From: Thermocrinis albus DSM 14484
Lineage (GTDB): Bacteria > Aquificota > Aquificia > Aquificales > Aquificaceae
Direction: 5' to 3'
Assembly: GCF_000025605.1 (NCBI RefSeq)
Contig: NC_013894.1
Span: forward strand, 915,529 to 979,528
Length of the DNA: 64,000 nucleotides
The notes under the pieces are model-generated. The model was not told where the DNA came from, made no database searches, and saw nothing but the letters and a program-made list of their open reading frames with translations. The translations under genes were made by a program, and so were the position numbers. Numbering within the stretch: the first letter of the stretch is position 1; every line of letters begins with the position of its first letter. Positions 53,403-62,446 of the stretch are shown in pieces.

Positions 53403-54808
53403 TATCCGGATATATAAGTTCTCGTCAAGATCTGGTGGATCTGGTAAATGGTTGCCTTCTGGGAAAGAATGGTACGTTAGATCTTTTTATGGGAGGAAGA
53501 TACATATCCCTTCGCTTGGAGATGGGGAACATAACCGCCTTCTGGGATCAAGAGATACAGCAACTCTTTCCCGAAGAATCAAGACCTTCTTCCCTTCTTC
53601 TGTACCGTCTTCTAGAGATGCTGGAAGACCCTCAAGGCTTTTTTACCTTCAGGGAAGAAACCTCTTCTACCTGGACACCTTTGGAGAGACCTATTTCGGT
53701 AGATGAGCTAGTCCTTCAGCTACAGGCTCTGAGAGAGGAGTTTAAAGCCCTAATGCAGATAGTGATGACACCTCTCGCTGTAGTGAAGGTGGATAAACCT
53801 TTTGAGGATATGAACCGTTACGAAGGTAGGAGTGTACTTCACATACTTCTGACATCTCATACAGACCTACTCAGTGGTATAAGAAAACTCAGGGAGCTCT
53901 TTGGGGGAGGATATCTGGACATACACCAGTTTTACAGCCCCGAAGTAGAAAGCTCTTCGCCCCATCTGGAGTATGTTCTTAAGGACGTGGAGGTGAGTAA
54001 AGTCAACCTCTTTACCCTTATGGAGAGTTTGAGACTCAGTAAGTTCAGTGGACTGCTCATTATGAGATCTTCTGACGGGGAGTACAACCTCTACTACAGA
54101 AAGGGAAAACCGGTGGCTCTGTATCCTTACTCGTCAGACCTGATGGAGGTGTTACTGAATCCTGACGGAGAGATGAGGATCACCGTTATAGGTATGGAGG
54201 ATTCTATCCTGGAGATATTCATGTTGAGAGAGGTTCAGGATCCTTTGGTGAAGGGTTTAGAGGATGAGTTGGTGGAGTTGGGAAAGGTTTTTATGGGAAT
54301 GAGCAGAAAGGGTTATACAGGTCTCGTGGTGGTCCATTCCGCCGGGAAGAAGTACTATAACCTGTACAGAAAGGGGACGTTAACGGGCGTACTAGTGGAG
54401 GAGGGTGGTGTGCTAAGTTGGTCACACGCCCCTCTGTACTCAAGACCCTTTTGGGTAGAGATAGTACAGTACCAGTCTGTGGAGAATCTATTCTTTGTGG
54501 TACACCTCTTCCTTATAAATCTTCTGTACGGGGTTCTCCTCAGGAGAGGGCCAGCTCTGAGTCAAACCATACTGACACACCTCGCCTCCTCAGATCTTCT
54601 GATGCATCGCGAGGGAAACATCCTTTACAGACGTGCTCCGAAAGAGGAGGAAAAGGAGGTGGCGGGGTTCCTTACCTTTCTGCTGGAGTTGGGCCACAGG
54701 GTACTGGGGCAGGAACGTTTGGAGGAAGAACTGGAGGTCTCCCTACGTCCTTATAGGGATGTTCTGAAACTTCTCGATGTAGAGGAGTACTTAAGATTGG
54801 TAAAATGA
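53399..54808 (+). CDS. DUF4388/PATAN-like repeat protein, likely partner of the MglA GTPase
   Basis: A 469-residue soluble protein that I cannot name with certainty. Three stretches share a pattern of hydrophobic strand, then (Y)(N)LY(Y)RKG, then a short strand: residues ~26-49 (TLDLFMGGRYISLRLEMGNI), ~204-245 (GLLIMRSSDGEYNLYYRKGK) and ~292-340 (GLVVVHSAGKKYYNLYRKGT). This is the style of DUF4388/PATAN domains, which are often encoded beside MglA and Roadblock proteins. The middle and C-terminal parts are helical. It overlaps the GTPase gene (ATGA), so the two are made together. Confidence 0.62.
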   Translation: MISGYISSRQDLVDLVNGCLLGKNGTLDLFMGGRYISLRLEMGNITAFWDQEIQQLFPEESRPSSLLLYRLLEMLEDPQGFFTFREETSSTWTPLERPISVDELVLQLQALREEFKALMQIVMTPLAVVKVDKPFEDMNRYEGRSVLHILLTSHTDLLSGIRKLRELFGGGYLDIHQFYSPEVESSSPHLEYVLKDVEVSKVNLFTLMESLRLSKFSGLLIMRSSDGEYNLYYRKGKPVALYPYSSDLMEVLLNPDGEMRITVIGMEDSILEIFMLREVQDPLVKGLEDELVELGKVFMGMSRKGYTGLVVVHSAGKKYYNLYRKGTLTGVLVEEGGVLSWSHAPLYSRPFWVEIVQYQSVENLFFVVHLFLINLLYGVLLRRGPALSQTILTHLASSDLLMHREGNILYRRAPKEEEKEVAGFLTFLLELGHRVLGQERLEEELEVSLRPYRDVLKLLDVEEYLRLVK

Positions 54809-54815
54809 TTATGCC

Positions 54816-56528
54816 ATGCGTTGGAGTAGATACTTTTGGTATACCTCCAAAGATGATCCTGCCGATGTGGAAGCCCCATCCCATAAGTATTTGGTAAAGG
54901 GTGGGTTTATAAAACAGATAGCCTCTGGTGTATACCAATACACTCCTCCTGCTCTTAGAGTGCTGCGCAAGATAGAGAGTATAGTAAGAAAAGAGATGGA
55001 CAGAACAGGTGCACAGGAGGTTCTCTTGACGGTTCTCAACCCTGCAGAGCTCTGGCGCGAAACGGGAAGGTGGGACCTGTACGGTAGAGAACTCTTCACC
55101 CTTAAGGATAGACATGGTAGAGATTACTGTCTGGGACCTACCCATGAGGAGGAAGTAACAGATCTCTTCAGAAGTTACGTAACTTCTTATCGACAGCTGC
55201 CTTTGATTCTTTACCAGATACAGGTCAAGTTCAGGGATGAAAAGAGGCCAAGATTTGGTCTCATCAGAGCCCGTGAGTTTATTATGAAGGATGCTTACTC
55301 TTTTGATTTAGATGAGTTTTCAGCCATTATGTCCTACGAAGCTATGAAGTTTGCCTACGACAGGATCTTTAAGAAGATGCGACTGAAGACTTTGATGGTG
55401 GAAGCAAGTGTAGGAGCTATAGGTGGTAAGAGCTCTCACGAGTTTGTAGTTTTAACCGATTACGGTGAGGCACGTGTGGCCTACTGTGAAAACTGTTCTT
55501 ACGCAGCCAACGCAGAGATAGTGCCATTGGGTAAGGGTAAGGAAGAAGATGAACCGGAGATGCCTTTGCAAAAGGTGGCCACACCCGGAGTTTCTACCAT
55601 AGAGGAGCTCTCACGTTTTCTAAAGGTCCCTCCCCGTAAGATCCTCAAAGGACTTCTTTACGTGGTGGAGGAAAAAGAGCCTCTACTGGTCTTCATAAGG
55701 GGGGACAGGCAGGTGGATGAGAACAAACTGGAGGCTATCTTAGGTACCGACAATTTCCGCCTGGCAAAGGATGAGGAGATAAAGGAAATACTGGGTACCG
55801 TAAGGGGTTTCGTGGGACCTTTGTCTCTGAAGAATAACGTAAGGGTTCTGTGGGATAACTCCCTTTACGGTGTGAAGAACATGGTGGTGGCCATCAACGA
55901 ACCTGATGTACATTACGTAAACGCCAATCCCGGTAGAGACTTCCATTACGGTGATATGGTAGATGTCTGTCAGGTGGAGGAAGGAGACCCGTGTCCCAAG
56001 TGTGGTGCACCCTTAAAGGTGAACAGGGGACTGGAGGTGGGTCATATCTTCCTGCTGGGTACCCGTTACTCGGAACCTATGAAGGCTTTCGTGAAGGATT
56101 CTGAGGGTAAGGATGTTCCTGTGGTGATGGGGTGCTACGGTATAGGTATCAGTAGATGTATGTCTGCTATAGTGGAACAGCACCATGACGAAAAGGGAAT
56201 AAAGTGGCCCACTCCTGTGGCTCCCTTTGAACTTGATATAGTATGTGTCAACATATCCGACGAAGAACAGAGAGCGGTGGCGGAAAAACTCTACACCACT
56301 GCCCAGGAGATGGGTGTAGAGGTCCTTTACGACGATAGAGATGAAAGTCCGGGTTCCAAGTTTGCAGACGCAGATCTTTGCGGTTTTCCCTACAGGATAG
56401 TGGTGGGTAAAAAGGTTAAGGAGGGAAAGGTGGAGGTACAGAGCAGACACACAGGTGAGCGTTGGGATGCACCCATAGAGGAGGCGGTAGGACAAGTGAA
56501 AGAGCTTATTCACCAAGAGAAGTTATGA
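54816..56528 (+). CDS. proS: Prolyl-tRNA synthetase
   Basis: A 570-residue bacterial-type ProRS. Motif 2 (VKFRDEKRPRFGLIRAREFIMKDAYSFD), the inserted editing domain (about residues 230-390, with VLIFIRGDRQVDENKL-like LLVFIRGDRQVDE), motif 3 (VMGCYGIGISRCMSAIVEQ) and the anticodon-binding domain are all present. A zinc-like CxxC pair (CEN C and CPKC) occurs in the middle. It starts 8 bp after the previous gene. Confidence 0.98.
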   Translation: MRWSRYFWYTSKDDPADVEAPSHKYLVKGGFIKQIASGVYQYTPPALRVLRKIESIVRKEMDRTGAQEVLLTVLNPAELWRETGRWDLYGRELFTLKDRHGRDYCLGPTHEEEVTDLFRSYVTSYRQLPLILYQIQVKFRDEKRPRFGLIRAREFIMKDAYSFDLDEFSAIMSYEAMKFAYDRIFKKMRLKTLMVEASVGAIGGKSSHEFVVLTDYGEARVAYCENCSYAANAEIVPLGKGKEEDEPEMPLQKVATPGVSTIEELSRFLKVPPRKILKGLLYVVEEKEPLLVFIRGDRQVDENKLEAILGTDNFRLAKDEEIKEILGTVRGFVGPLSLKNNVRVLWDNSLYGVKNMVVAINEPDVHYVNANPGRDFHYGDMVDVCQVEEGDPCPKCGAPLKVNRGLEVGHIFLLGTRYSEPMKAFVKDSEGKDVPVVMGCYGIGISRCMSAIVEQHHDEKGIKWPTPVAPFELDIVCVNISDEEQRAVAEKLYTTAQEMGVEVLYDDRDESPGSKFADADLCGFPYRIVVGKKVKEGKVEVQSRHTGERWDAPIEEAVGQVKELIHQEKL

Positions 56529-57541
56529 CAGACAGACTTTACTGGTGGCTCAGACTCAGGGCGGTAAGGGGGCTCGGAGAGAGAAGTATAAAGAAGCTCT
56601 TCCTCAGGTGGGGTGATCCCGAAGTTATCTTTAAGGCTTCTTGGGAGGAGTTGTCCCTCTGTGTAGGTCCTGCCAAAGCTGAGGCCATAAGGAGAGGTTC
56701 CCTATCCTTCGATCCTGAAAAGGTACTCTCCTTGGTGGATAAGGAGGGTATCAGAGGTGTAACCCTCGGAGATCCTCTCTACCCCAAGCTGCTAGCACAG
56801 ATAGATGATCCACCTCCCGTTATCTTCTACATTGGAGAGCTAAAGCCCTTCGAAGGTATAGGTGTGGTGGGAACGAGAAATCCGCATCCTTACAGTCTAA
56901 AGTTCACTCACCGTTTGGTAGAGAAGATTCTCGAGGCAGGTTACGCCGTTGTTTCGGGTGGTGCGAGAGGTATAGACCAGCAGGCTCATCACTCCTGCCT
57001 TGATATGGGAGGTTACACTCTGTGCTTTGCCGGTATGGGTGTTTTGAAGGCTGCAGAGGTTCTGAAAAGCTTGGTAAAAAAAGGGGCTGTACTCCTTTCT
57101 GAGCTACTCCCTCACGAAGGTGCAGATATACACACTTACCCAAGAAGAAACAGGCTTATAAGTGGTTCTTCCCATATGCTGGTGGTGGTAGAAGCGGGTG
57201 AGACATCAGGTGCCCTCATAACCGCAAAAACAGCCCATGTTCAAAGAAGGCCGGTTTGGGCACACGTAGGTTATGGATTCAGTGAGCGTTGGAGAGGATG
57301 CATAAAGCTGGTGAACGAAGGAATGGCAAAGCTGCTAGCCGCTCCGGAGGATCTACTACTGGAAGGAAGTAAACCTGTCAAACATACAGATCCCCTCCTA
57401 AGTCTCCTTGAACTGCCACGCACATTGGAAGATCTGGTTAGTCTCACTGGAGAAGATCCTGTCAAGATTCTTCAACAGCTTACCCTGTATGAGATGAGGG
57501 GATTGGTAACCAAACAGGGAGCCTATTACATGCTTACCTAA
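56525..57541 (+). CDS. dprA: DNA processing protein DprA
   Basis: A 338-residue DprA: an N-terminal SAM-like helix region (LRAVRGLGERSIKKLF), the Rossmann core with GVVGTRNPHPYS, VVSGGARGIDQQAH, YPRRNRLISGSS and VVEAGETSGALITAKTA, and a C-terminal winged helix (about 275-338). It loads RecA on incoming single strands during natural transformation, which fits the type IV pilus genes nearby. The ATG at 56525 overlaps the proS stop. Confidence 0.96.
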   Translation: MTDRLYWWLRLRAVRGLGERSIKKLFLRWGDPEVIFKASWEELSLCVGPAKAEAIRRGSLSFDPEKVLSLVDKEGIRGVTLGDPLYPKLLAQIDDPPPVIFYIGELKPFEGIGVVGTRNPHPYSLKFTHRLVEKILEAGYAVVSGGARGIDQQAHHSCLDMGGYTLCFAGMGVLKAAEVLKSLVKKGAVLLSELLPHEGADIHTYPRRNRLISGSSHMLVVVEAGETSGALITAKTAHVQRRPVWAHVGYGFSERWRGCIKLVNEGMAKLLAAPEDLLLEGSKPVKHTDPLLSLLELPRTLEDLVSLTGEDPVKILQQLTLYEMRGLVTKQGAYYMLT

Positions 57542-57899
57542 TGGGGACGCTCTGCGGTTGGGACCGTTGCGGCACAGGTCTCTCGGCCAAAGGTCTGCAG
57601 GAAACGGTGTTTACTACAAAGGGTTCTCCCCCTGTGGTGATGCATCCATAAGCGTCATACCTGACACACTCATCAGTCTCCGCTATTATCAATCTCTTCC
57701 TCTCCGGTTCAAAGCTTATCTTACAGCGGCCACACACCTGAGGAACAAGGGCACCGGGTGATACCAAACTCTTACAGGACTCCACGTTCTCTATTATGAC
57801 GGTCCTGAGGGTTCTTCTGTACAGACCTTCTTCACCTGTTCTTACTACACCGCATGAAGAGATACCAAACACCAGTATACTCAGGATAACACTCCTCAT
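57534..57899 (-). CDS. Small cysteine-containing lipoprotein, unknown
   Basis: A 121-residue protein with a lipobox (LVFGISSC). The mature part has six cysteines (ESCKS, QVCGRCK, DECVR, YGCIT, SCRPL), which suggests disulfides or metal binding outside the cytoplasm, and a Pro/Gln-rich tail. I recognise no family. It overlaps the valS stop by 4 bp and the end of convergent dprA by 8 bp, so it depends on the valS transcript. Confidence 0.65.
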   Translation of the reverse strand: MRSVILSILVFGISSCGVVRTGEEGLYRRTLRTVIIENVESCKSLVSPGALVPQVCGRCKISFEPERKRLIIAETDECVRYDAYGCITTGGEPFVVNTVSCRPLAERPVPQRSQPQSVPIR

Positions 57900-60800
57900 A
57901 CCAGCGCCTCCTTCAGTGTTCTTAGTAACTCCTCTAACCTCTTTTCCTCCTCCAAATATTCTTCCAGCATCTGCCTTGTCCTCTCCACTTCTTCCGGTGG
58001 TGCCTTTGTGAGAAACCTCTCGTTGGAGAGGCGCTCCCTAAACTGGGATATGAGTTTTTTAGTTTCCTGAAGTTTCTTGGTGTAAGAGTTTATAAGCTCA
58101 TCCACCTTTATATCCTCTGAGGCGGATACGTAAAACTCCAGATCCTTTGAGAACTTGGCTACCGTTTTGGGTGGTCTGCTGGAGACTTTTATAAGCTCTT
58201 CCACTCGGGCGAGAGCCTTTATGTAACGCTCCATCTCCCTCACCAACTCCTCTGACTCCTCTCCTCGGTAGTACACCTTTATCTTTCTGGAGGGCTCTAT
58301 TCTGAGGTCGCTCCTGAGGGAACGTATAGAGGTTATTATCTCCTTTAACCTCTCTATCTTCTCTTTGGCTTCTGGAAAGATCTCCTGAGGGTTAAAAACA
58401 GGATACTCTGCCAAAGCAAGAAACTCCTTATGGGCCGTAGGTAGATGTCTCCAAAGCTCCTCTGTTATGAAAGGCATGAAGGGATGAAGGAGTCTAAGTA
58501 CTGTGTCCAGCACACGCAGGAGGGTAGCCTGAGCGGTTAGCTTCTCTCCTTTTACAGAAGGGTCTTCCCCTTCAGCGTAAAGTCTTATCTTGGACATCTC
58601 TATGTACCAATCACAGAACTCGGACCACACAAAGTCGTATATCTTTTGACAAGCCCGAGAAAAGTCATAACGCTCTAACGCTTCGTTAACCTCTTTCACC
58701 GTTTCGTTAAGGAGAGTAGTTATCCAGAGATCTTCCCATCTGGGAGGTGCACACATGGGAAGGTTAGCCAGAAGGTCCTCTTGCAGGTTCATGAGAACAA
58801 ACCTGGCAGCATTCCACAACTTGTTGGCAAAGTGTTTGTATCCCTCGAATCTCTTTTCGGAGAGCTTTATGTCTCTACCCTGTTGGGTGAGGATACTGAG
58901 GGTGAATCTCAACGCATCCGCACCGTACTTCTCTATTATGTCGAGGGGGTCTATCACGTTACCTTTAGTTTTGGACATCTTCTGTCCCTTTTCGTCTCTC
59001 ACAAGGGCATGTATGTAAACATCCCTGAAAGGTATGTCCTTCATAAAGTGCATACCCATCATCACCATACGTGCAACCCAGAAGAAGATTATGTCAAAAC
59101 CTGTTACCAGAAGGTCCGTGGGGTAAAGTTCACTAAGATCCTTTGTCTTTTCTGGATACCCCCATACGCCGAAGGGCCAGAGGGCAGAAGAAAACCATGT
59201 ATCCAGAACGTCTTCCTCCCACCTTAGGTTCTCGGACCCACATCTCTTACAGCGAAGCACGAACCTGAACTTCTTAGTGGAAGGATTGTACCTGTATCTG
59301 TTCCTCTTCTCCGTAAGTATGGCCATAGGGTTTGCATCTTGTGTAAAGAAGAGTCTCAGAGCGTTAGGGCTCATGTCCATAGTGTGCGGCCAGTTAAACA
59401 CGTACTGGCGATAGAAATCCAGAACCGTCATATGGGGATGTACGAAGTGGGGTGCAGAGAGAAGGGCGTGTACCTCCTCAGGTGTAAACTCTTCCGGTAA
59501 TTTACCATCCGCTATGAGGTTAAAGATGATCTTGTCGTATATTCTGTCAAAATCTTCGTCGGTGAATATGTTCTCCTCACCGCAGTCCTGACAGTACCAA
59601 ACGGGTATCCTGTGGCCCCACCATATCTGCCTGGATATACACCAGTCTTTCAGGTTCTCTATCCACTGTAGGTATATCTTTTCCCAATTTTCCGGTACGA
59701 ACCTTATCTTTTTTCTCTCTCTTTGGGATATTTTCTTTCTCTCTGTCTCTATCCTGAAGGATCCGTGTAGAGGTTCCACCTTAGCCTCCCCATTCCCCAA
59801 AGGAGTTTTTTCCGAATCTTTCATCATAATAAGCTGACCTTTCTCCAGCAGCAGTAAAACCGGCCCTTCTTTCTTTTCCTGCCCTGTCTCCCGAATTATG
59901 TAGAAGCTTCCGGATATCTTGATTAAGAGATCCGCTTGCCTGTAAGCATCGGCCTTACCTCTGGCATCCTCCAGTAGGTCTTCCCTACCCTCTGGTAAGT
60001 AGATGTAAGCTATCTCACCTTCTTTTCTCCCCACCAAAAAATCCACCCCTTCGTCGGCGTGTACCACAAGGATGGTCCTTCCTTCTTGTTCTAAACGAAG
60101 GTTAAAACCCAGCTTGCTAGTTTTCACTATCTGAGAGTAGAACTCCTTGTCTTTCACTTCCTCGTATCCTCTGACGGCGGCCAAAGCCTTCTCCTTGATG
60201 ACAGGATCACTGGTTTTGAGAAACCATTGGACAGATACCATGGGTTCTATGACCGTTTTGCATCGGTAGCATCTTCCTACCGCATGTTGGTGTTCCTCTA
60301 CTTTTTCCAACAGCCCTAGCTCCTTGAGTCGTTGGATTACAGCTTCTCTGGCTTCGTATCTGTCCATACCCATAAAGGGTCCGGCGTTCTCGTTCATTCT
60401 GGCCTTTTCATCCATAACCTTAACGAAGGGAAGCTGATGGGTCCTACCTATCTCAAAATCAAGGGGATCATGAGCGGGTGTTATTTTGACAGCACCTGTC
60501 CCAAAGTCGGGTTTTACCCTTTCGTCCGCCACGATGGGGATAACAGCCTTTACAAGGTTACCCCTGATATCTTTTCTCTCCCACTCTACCAAAGGGAGAC
60601 GCACCTTCTTACCTACCAGCTCCCTGTAACGCTCATCGTCAGGGTGGACAGCCACTGCCGTGTCTCCCAGCATAGTTTCCGGTCTTGTGGTGGCCACCGT
60701 TATGTAGCCAGATCCGTCCTCCAGAGGATACCTTATGTAGTAAAGCTTGCCATCCTCCTCCTCGTGCTCTACTTCTAAATCTGATAATGCGGTAAGGTCA

Positions 60801-61330
60801 CTGGGACACCAGTTCACTATGTACTCACCTCTGTATATGAGGCCCTCCTCGTACAACTTCCTGAAGGCGTACCTCACGAGGCGCGAAAACCCCTCGTCCA
60901 ACGTAAACCTCTCCCTCCTCCAGTCCACACTGGCACCCATTCTTATCAGCTGATTCTTTATGCTGTCACGGGAGATAGGAACCCACTCCCAAACCTTTTT
61001 TAGGAACTCCTCCCTTCCTATCTGAAAGCGACTCTTTCCCTCTTGTTGAAGCTGTCTGTCCACTACATACTGAGTGGCTATACCTGCGTGATCAAATCCG
61101 GGCACCCATACCACTCTCTTCCCTCTCATTCTGTTCCATCGGCACAGCACATCCTGAAGAGTCACGTTCAGAGCATGGCCCATGTGAAGGGATCCTGTCA
61201 CGTTGGGAGGGGGTATGACCACCGAAAACCTCTGTGAGGACTCTGTGTCAGAACTGAAGATCTTACTCTCTACGTACTCTTTGGCTATCCTCTCTTCTAT
61301 ACTCCTATGGTCATACTCTCTCAGCTCCAT
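57896..61330 (-). CDS. valS: Valyl-tRNA synthetase with two long insertions
   Basis: A 1144-residue class-I synthetase, clearly longer than the usual ~860-950. PNVTGSLHMGHALN holds the HIGH motif (residues 49-52), GDTAVAVHPDDERY and the editing domain follow, KMSKTKGNVIDP is the KMSKS loop (~785), and a coiled coil ends it. Extra segments lie at about residues 393-540 and 590-690. The first sits between the CYRC zinc area and RFVPENWEK; the second between YCQDCGEE and CKRCGSENL. No intein splice residues are seen at their edges, and catalytic motifs are intact. Confidence 0.97.
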   Translation of the reverse strand: MELREYDHRSIEERIAKEYVESKIFSSDTESSQRFSVVIPPPNVTGSLHMGHALNVTLQDVLCRWNRMRGKRVVWVPGFDHAGIATQYVVDRQLQQEGKSRFQIGREEFLKKVWEWVPISRDSIKNQLIRMGASVDWRRERFTLDEGFSRLVRYAFRKLYEEGLIYRGEYIVNWCPSDLTALSDLEVEHEEEDGKLYYIRYPLEDGSGYITVATTRPETMLGDTAVAVHPDDERYRELVGKKVRLPLVEWERKDIRGNLVKAVIPIVADERVKPDFGTGAVKITPAHDPLDFEIGRTHQLPFVKVMDEKARMNENAGPFMGMDRYEAREAVIQRLKELGLLEKVEEHQHAVGRCYRCKTVIEPMVSVQWFLKTSDPVIKEKALAAVRGYEEVKDKEFYSQIVKTSKLGFNLRLEQEGRTILVVHADEGVDFLVGRKEGEIAYIYLPEGREDLLEDARGKADAYRQADLLIKISGSFYIIRETGQEKKEGPVLLLLEKGQLIMMKDSEKTPLGNGEAKVEPLHGSFRIETERKKISQRERKKIRFVPENWEKIYLQWIENLKDWCISRQIWWGHRIPVWYCQDCGEENIFTDEDFDRIYDKIIFNLIADGKLPEEFTPEEVHALLSAPHFVHPHMTVLDFYRQYVFNWPHTMDMSPNALRLFFTQDANPMAILTEKRNRYRYNPSTKKFRFVLRCKRCGSENLRWEEDVLDTWFSSALWPFGVWGYPEKTKDLSELYPTDLLVTGFDIIFFWVARMVMMGMHFMKDIPFRDVYIHALVRDEKGQKMSKTKGNVIDPLDIIEKYGADALRFTLSILTQQGRDIKLSEKRFEGYKHFANKLWNAARFVLMNLQEDLLANLPMCAPPRWEDLWITTLLNETVKEVNEALERYDFSRACQKIYDFVWSEFCDWYIEMSKIRLYAEGEDPSVKGEKLTAQATLLRVLDTVLRLLHPFMPFITEELWRHLPTAHKEFLALAEYPVFNPQEIFPEAKEKIERLKEIITSIRSLRSDLRIEPSRKIKVYYRGEESEELVREMERYIKALARVEELIKVSSRPPKTVAKFSKDLEFYVSASEDIKVDELINSYTKKLQETKKLISQFRERLSNERFLTKAPPEEVERTRQMLEEYLEEEKRLEELLRTLKEALV

Positions 61331-61347
61331 AGATGAGTTATTTTAAC

Positions 61348-61353
61348 TATAAT
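61348..61353 (+). promoter_or_regulatory. -10 element of pilT
   Basis: A perfect TATAAT in the 42-bp gap between divergent valS and pilT, 19 bases before the pilT ATG. On the other strand the same block gives TATTAT toward valS. No good -35 is visible. Confidence 0.5.
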
Positions 61354-61372
61354 ATGTGATAGTGGGGGTCGT

Positions 61373-62446
61373 ATGGAGGATCTTCTGCTTACCGAGATCC
61401 TGTACAAGGCGGTAAAACTTAACGCCTCAGACGTGCACATAACGGCGGGCAGCAGACCGGCACTGCGTATAGATGGTAAGATAACACCTCTGGCAGAGTA
61501 CCCTGTCCTGACACCAGAGCAGACACAGAGGATGGCCTATTCGGTGATGTCGGAAAAGCACAGAAAGACTCTCGAAGAGAAGGGGCAGGTGGACTTCTCC
61601 TTCGGTATAAAGGACATAGGTAGATTTAGATCCAACGTGTTTTTCCAAAGAGGATCAGTGGCGGCTGTTTTCAGAAGACTTCCCAACAAGATAATGAGTG
61701 TAAAAGAGCTTGGTCTCTCAGAGAAGGTGCTTCAGCTCTGTCACCTCAGTATGGGACTTGTTTTGGTGACAGGACCAACGGGTAGCGGTAAGACCACCAC
61801 ACTGGCCAGCCTAATAAACTACATAAACGAGAACTTCCCCTATCACATAATCACCATAGAGGACCCTATAGAGTACGTTTTCCAGCACAGAAAGAGCATA
61901 GTGAATCAAAGAGAGATAGGCGAGGATGTGCAGGACTTTGCACAGGCACTGAGAGCAGCTCTCCGTGAAGACCCAGACGTTATCTTGGTAGGTGAGATGC
62001 GAGACCTTGAGACGGTGGAGATAGCCCTTCGTGCTGCCGAAACGGGACACCTGGTCTTTGCCACACTTCACACCAACACAGCCATATCCACCATAACACG
62101 TATCATCGACATCTTTCCCCCCGAGCAACAGGAACAGATAAGGGTTCAGCTTTCCTTCGTGTTACAGGGTGTTATATCTCAGAGATTACTTCCTAAAATA
62201 GGGGGTGGTAGGGTTCTTGCCTACGAACTACTTATCCCCAACGTCGCCATACGGAACCTCATAAGGGAAAACAAACTACAGCAGGTTTACTCTCTTATGC
62301 AGAGCGGACAGGCAGAGACAGGTATGCAGACCATGAATCAGTCCCTTTACAAACTCTACAGGTCTGGTCTCATAACTCTTGAAGATGCTTACAGGTACTC
62401 CCCCGATGTGAAAGAGTTGGAGATGATGTTGAAGAGGGCCAGCTGA
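61373..62446 (+). CDS. pilT: Type IV pilus retraction ATPase PilT
   Basis: A 357-residue secretion ATPase: an N-terminal PAS-like domain with SDVHITAGSRPALRIDG, Walker A GPTGSGKTTT, the Asp box TIEDPIEYVF, Walker B VGEMRD, the His box HLVFATLHTNTA and the PilT-specific AIRNLIREN. It powers pilus retraction for twitching and DNA uptake. The stop overlaps the pilC ATG by one base. Confidence 0.97.
   Translation: MEDLLLTEILYKAVKLNASDVHITAGSRPALRIDGKITPLAEYPVLTPEQTQRMAYSVMSEKHRKTLEEKGQVDFSFGIKDIGRFRSNVFFQRGSVAAVFRRLPNKIMSVKELGLSEKVLQLCHLSMGLVLVTGPTGSGKTTTLASLINYINENFPYHIITIEDPIEYVFQHRKSIVNQREIGEDVQDFAQALRAALREDPDVILVGEMRDLETVEIALRAAETGHLVFATLHTNTAISTITRIIDIFPPEQQEQIRVQLSFVLQGVISQRLLPKIGGGRVLAYELLIPNVAIRNLIRENKLQQVYSLMQSGQAETGMQTMNQSLYKLYRSGLITLEDAYRYSPDVKELEMMLKRAS

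Noticed and set aside
59700-60170. First valS insertion as an intein
   Set aside because: There is no Cys/Ser at the left border, no His-Asn-Cys/Ser/Thr at the right border and no intein block motifs.
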